Of a stretch of DNA of 64,000 nucleotides, positions 59,940 through 64,000 are shown one piece after another; position 1 is the stretch's first letter, and each line of letters starts with the position of its first letter. The translations under genes were made by a program, and so were the position numbers. Below the pieces are notes generated by a model, which worked only from the letters and a program-made list of their open reading frames with translations, searched no databases and was not told where the DNA came from. The stretch covers positions 11,178,001 to 11,242,000 of the forward strand of contig CM036626.1 in the NCBI GenBank assembly GCA_020746105.1, given 5' to 3'. Source of the DNA: Trogon surrucura (lineage: Eukaryota; Chordata; Aves; Trogoniformes; Trogonidae).

Positions 59940-62900
59940 AGGATTTTTTTGCTCATCCCAATGACTTAGATGGCCTTTTCTTTCTGAAACAGACATTTGC
60001 CCACTCCTTTGGTTGCTTAGCAGGTGCCGCAGTGGTGCATTTTGTCATTCTTACTGAGGCAAATTGGCACAACTATTATCTGTGCTCTACAGAAGAGCAA
60101 CAAACACCTAAAAGGAGCTCAAAAGCAAATTTCCATGAAAGCAAAGACCAGCTCAGGGTTGGACAGATGGCTCTGCTCCTGTGCAACAGGCCAGTGCCAG
60201 AACACCTCATCCAGTCAGTCTTGACAAGAGTTTCCCTGCAATCTCTCCTTGGCCTCACATCGCTGCTAACCTGAGGACCAGCTTCCTTAGTGTGGGAACT
60301 AAGGAGAGCAGCTACTGCTTCTTAAGAAGTGATGAAGTCGCTGGCCTTGTATAAGATGTCTGCTGTTGTTCCTCATGGGCTACAGCTGTGAAGCACTTGC
60401 AGTCAATTTGTCCTTCTGTTGATGGAGATTTACAGGGGGAAAAAAAGGCACATTCTGTGCTTACTGAGGAGCAGTGGGGATTATCATGTGAGCTGCGTGT
60501 TTCTAGAGCTGGAGACACTTGTGTTCCCATGACTGTGTCTGTAAGTGTGTGCAGCTGACCGCTACAGCGTCCCTGTTCTTGTGACCTTGGGTTCAATTTA
60601 ACCAATGAGCCAGCTAATAAGTTTGTGTTAACATAAGCAGAGGCTTTGGCAGTGGCAGTCAGAGGGAAAGACGTCAGAAATCAAACCCAAGAAAAGAAAT
60701 TCGGGAAAAGAATTCATTAATTTCCTCTTTGCAATGACACATACTTTCCACTCAGTTTTTTAAAATGACATTTTACCTGCTATTAGTTTACTGTGAGCAT
60801 CTCTAGTGCTGCCTTCCCTCACCACAGCCAGTTCCCTCAAGAACAAAATTAAATTTAAGCTACTGAAGTTGGACCTTTTCGGAAGTAAAAAGAATCTTTA
60901 AAAATGGATTTTTTTAAAGGTCATTTTGAACTTTATCTGAGCACACATGGAGACGCAGGCCATTCAGCTGAATAATGCCATCTGACCACCTCCTGTCACC
61001 ATTACTAGGATAAGACCATCAGTTATGTGAAGGAGAGAGGGGAAGGCTTTCCACCCATTCCTTTTGTTCCTCTTCTAATTTTTGGAGATTTTAATGCTCT
61101 TCACTTTCATAACTGTTTCTCTGCTTCCCGTTTCCCTTAACACATAGGAAAGGTCAGGAACTTACACTGAAACGGGCTATGATGATTTTGACCCAAACCA
61201 GGACAGACTGAACTCCTTGCTCCCATGAGATCAAGCTGCATTCTCCAGGGCCTCAGCACATCCCACCATGTTGGCAGTCCCTTGACAGGATGGTGTCAGA
61301 GCAATCTGTCCTTCTCCTTGGGTCTCCTTCCCTTTCCCAGTAATCCAGCTTTATGAATTAAATACAACCTGTTGTCACGTATCTAAGCACATGCTCAACT
61401 TCAAGCACAAAACCCGATCTTCTTGACCTCATAAACCTCTTTTGTGGGTTTATGCTTCACTGTGTGTGGGTATAGTCTGTGAGATCAAAACCCTGCTTCA
61501 GAGGAAGCTCAGGAAAGTACAGCATTTATCCCAGCAGAGACCCTGTCTGCCAAAGAAACCTTCACCACTGAGCTGGAGCATCTAGAATTAATTAACATTA
61601 TCTTCAACGTTATCTTAAGAGCAAAGGCTGGCATGGGGAGATGGCTTTGTACTGCCGGGCTCCAGTGTGAACACACAGGGCCTCTTAAAACCGCGGACTC
61701 CCTTTCCAGATGTGTCAGATCAGCTGAAGGTAAAGGAGGTTGCATGTGGTGAGCTGTGCTGCAGAGCTCAGCCTGTGAAAACACTGCGTGTTATTTACTG
61801 TATCCAGTTCTCTCCAGTCATGCCTTAAACAAGGCCGTGCTTATTGCAGAGACACTTAGAAATGTCCCACGACATGTATTGTGTGAACAGGGACTTTCCT
61901 CAAACAAAATTTCATCCCTCCACCTCTTCCTGCAATGGCATCCATGTCCCACTTCGCAGCTGCCCGGTCTCCTTGAACAAGCTTCCCTTTAACACTGTTC
62001 AAATATTTAATTTGCCAAGTGCTGTGGGAATCCCAAAGGTTTAGAAGAACTATCTATTATAAATGACAAAACATGACATTATTATAGGTAGCCTGCCTAC
62101 TCGATGTCATCTGTGTTCTATGCTGTTCCTTTAATGAGGCTTTCAGATGCTGTACATAATAGAAAAAGATCCTGATGCTAGCACTTCCCAGGTACTCTAA
62201 AAATTAAAACAGCCAAGTCCTTACAGCATAAAAAAGACTGCTTTCTAAGCCCTAAAACCCTCATGTGCAGCGGAAGTGCTTTTAATATTCTGTTATTTAG
62301 TTGTACAGGCATTCAGAAGGGGGCTGCTCCCAGCCACCCAGTGCAATTCAGTAAATGTTCCCCTGAAACCTAACAACACAGTGCCCTCTGCTGCATTTTT
62401 CTCTGACATATTAAAAAGAAAATTTTAAAAAGTACAAAAAAAAACCCAACAACACTGCCATGCTTTGCAGCCTATCCTCTGGCTCAAATTGAGATAAGCA
62501 GATGGTTTGTTAGTACTTATCAATGACTCAGTAACATCCAAGGTACTACATAAACACTTTAGCCAGAGAGAAGTCAAAATAACAAAATGGATTCCGTACA
62601 AAGGAGACCAAAGGCAATTGAAAAATCAAGTAGGGAGTCCAGAAGTGCTAGCAGCTCCATGCCTTCGCCCAGCTGCCCCTCCTCTCCCAGCAGAGCTCCA
62701 AACCCAATTGTTTAAAGGAAATAACTAGTTGCTATAGTCTTATAGCTTTGTCCCTCCCACCACCCTCGGCCCCATCCACCACATCCTCCTGTGACAAAGC
62801 ACCTACAAGAACTACACGAACAAAAACAAGGACATGCAAGATTGGCAAGACCAAAGACCAAGCTATCTGCACAGCCCCGATGCCGGGTAATCGGCATCAA

Positions 62901-63110
62901 ACGGAGCTGGCTGCAGGCAGCACCACCTCAGGAGAGAAGGATGGGCTGGGAAGAAATAATTTCTGTCATCCCGCTGTTGATTTTTGACAGCAGTGCTAGC
63001 TGTTGACATTCCCAGGGACAGGGGTCTTTGTGGATTACTGCAGAAGGAAAGAATAAACACAAGGCAGTCTTGGGAAACCTCAAGGCCAATGGCAGCACTT
63101 CAGCAATTCT
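59940..63110. other. Non-coding stretch, nothing recognised
   Basis: No supported exon, repeat or regulatory cluster. Confidence 0.45.
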
Positions 63111-63114
63111 TACT

Positions 63115-63640
63115 TTGAGCTACTATCTCTTCGGGCTCAGTTAATTAAAATCAATAAGTGCATTTGCTTTGATTTGGATTTTAGGCCTTCGCTGAATAGT
63201 ACTAAAGCTTTCTTTCACAGATTCACCAATGATAAAGTCAATATTTTAAAATTAGCTAAACGTACTGTGAATATTGTCTTGGCAATGTAAGGTACCTGTG
63301 AACCCTGGGAATCCGCAGAGTGCACAGGATTTTAAAGCAGCACCCTGCTGGTGCTGTGGCTGAAGAACAAAAGCACTTCAGATGCTCAAAAAGACCATAT
63401 TCAGACCCAATCAAGCATCAGTGTTTGGTAATGTTCCATTCCGATTTCTGGGTTAACCTGCTAGAAAAATAGGGACCAGCTGCAAATTGAATCAAAAGTC
63501 AATCAGACGACAGTCCCTAAAGAGTCAGCCATTGAGTCTTGCCACCAAACCATATAAAAATCAATCGGCTCTAAAACTGTGCCATTAAGGAATGTTTAGT
63601 TCTTTGCACAATGGGCCTGATAGTTGAGATTGTCAGACCC
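63115..63640. promoter_or_regulatory. AT-rich possible conserved element
   Basis: GTTAATTAAAATCAATAAGT, ACCAATGATAAAGTCAATAT, TTTAAAATTAGCTAAACG and AAAAGTCAATCAGACGACAG, with dense TAAT/CAAT cores in unique DNA and no repeat signal. A regulatory role is only suggested. Confidence 0.2.
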
Positions 63641-64000
63641 ACGTTTCCAAGCTATTGTTTGCAACAGAAGCTTAAAAAAAAAGATAGGGTTTCCCTCCCC
63701 AACACTGTTTTAAGCAGTACAAAAAAACCCCTAGACTTGTCTTAAGATGCTGAGATTTGACAAGAGTCTGCATTTGTGTCCGGGTTCTGCTGTTGTCTAT
63801 CAAGGCCGTGAAATCTGTTCCAGCACAAATACGAGTTTATTTGATCCTTCCCTGAAATTTGAGCCTCTAAACTTGTAGAAAACGCAGGTCTATTACGTCT
63901 CCTCCTTTCCACAATACCTTCTCTCATGCTTCCTGCATCTCCCTGGGTCCCAGCCAGGCCTGGAAGCACCAAATAACCACAAGAAAGATTGCTGCTTGAG

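Noticed and set aside
59515-59964. Open frame of 149 codons on plus
   Set aside because: As a whole it looks like chance. Only the 117-bp interval bounded by splice-like sites inside it was retained as a candidate.
1-64000. tRNA, rRNA, known microRNA seeds, CRISPR arrays, bacterial or phage genes
   Set aside because: None was seen by eye. The avian CR1 ends and LTR make a prokaryotic source implausible.

Overview
The window looks like nuclear DNA of a bird, in an intergenic or deep-intronic, gene-poor stretch. The main evidence is three 3' ends of the chicken-repeat LINE CR1 (about 2400-2476, 16580-16813 and 22569-22612). The last carries the typical avian tail, read on the minus strand as CATAGAATCATAGAATGGTT. 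A solo ERVL-like LTR with the usual bird layout lies at about 36237-36974. Repeat density is low and there is no long continuous reading frame with a recognisable product. I found no protein-coding exon, tRNA, rRNA, known microRNA or CRISPR array that I can name. Open frames of 100-200 codons occur, but none resembles a family I recognise and most lack an ATG or splice context, so they are not called as genes.

Layout. 0-2.5 kb: a diverged tandem duplication (about 178-bp period), an alternating purine-pyrimidine tract, an (AG)14 microsatellite and a CR1 end. 2.5-10.6 kb: mostly featureless, except a locus at 4.9-5.7 kb that is open on both strands. 10.6-14.2 kb: AT-rich segments that look constrained (inference only) and a GATA-motif cluster. 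14.2-22.6 kb: two CR1-type ends (one ancient, one avian), a possible minus-strand exon, an 18-bp perfect palindrome and a CR1 tail. 24-30 kb: remnants of fold-back DNA elements, a CpG-bearing candidate conserved element (26.27-26.56 kb) and a MIR-type SINE. 35-37 kb: another SINE remnant, a 17-bp tandem duplication and the LTR. 40.0-40.5 kb: the only CpG-island-like segment. 41.5-48.5 kb: a 10-bp periodic octamer array, a clear hairpin MITE, a cluster of three ancient transposon fossils (43.9-44.6 kb), a SOX-motif-rich candidate enhancer (46.9-47.15 kb) and another SINE. 48.5-64 kb: largely featureless apart from low-complexity tracts and one exon-like interval (59813-59929) with a strong donor.

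How it fits together. There is no operon or gene cluster. If the window works at all, it is probably through cis-regulatory elements and perhaps a non-coding transcript starting at the 40-kb CpG island. The most distinctive property is the number of pre-avian repeat fossils (MIR-type SINEs, an amniote CR1/L3-like LINE, palindromic MITEs) that are still readable beside only a few young insertions. This suggests a slowly evolving region that was rarely overwritten. Family names for the old repeats come from memory of amniote consensus sequences, not from a search.
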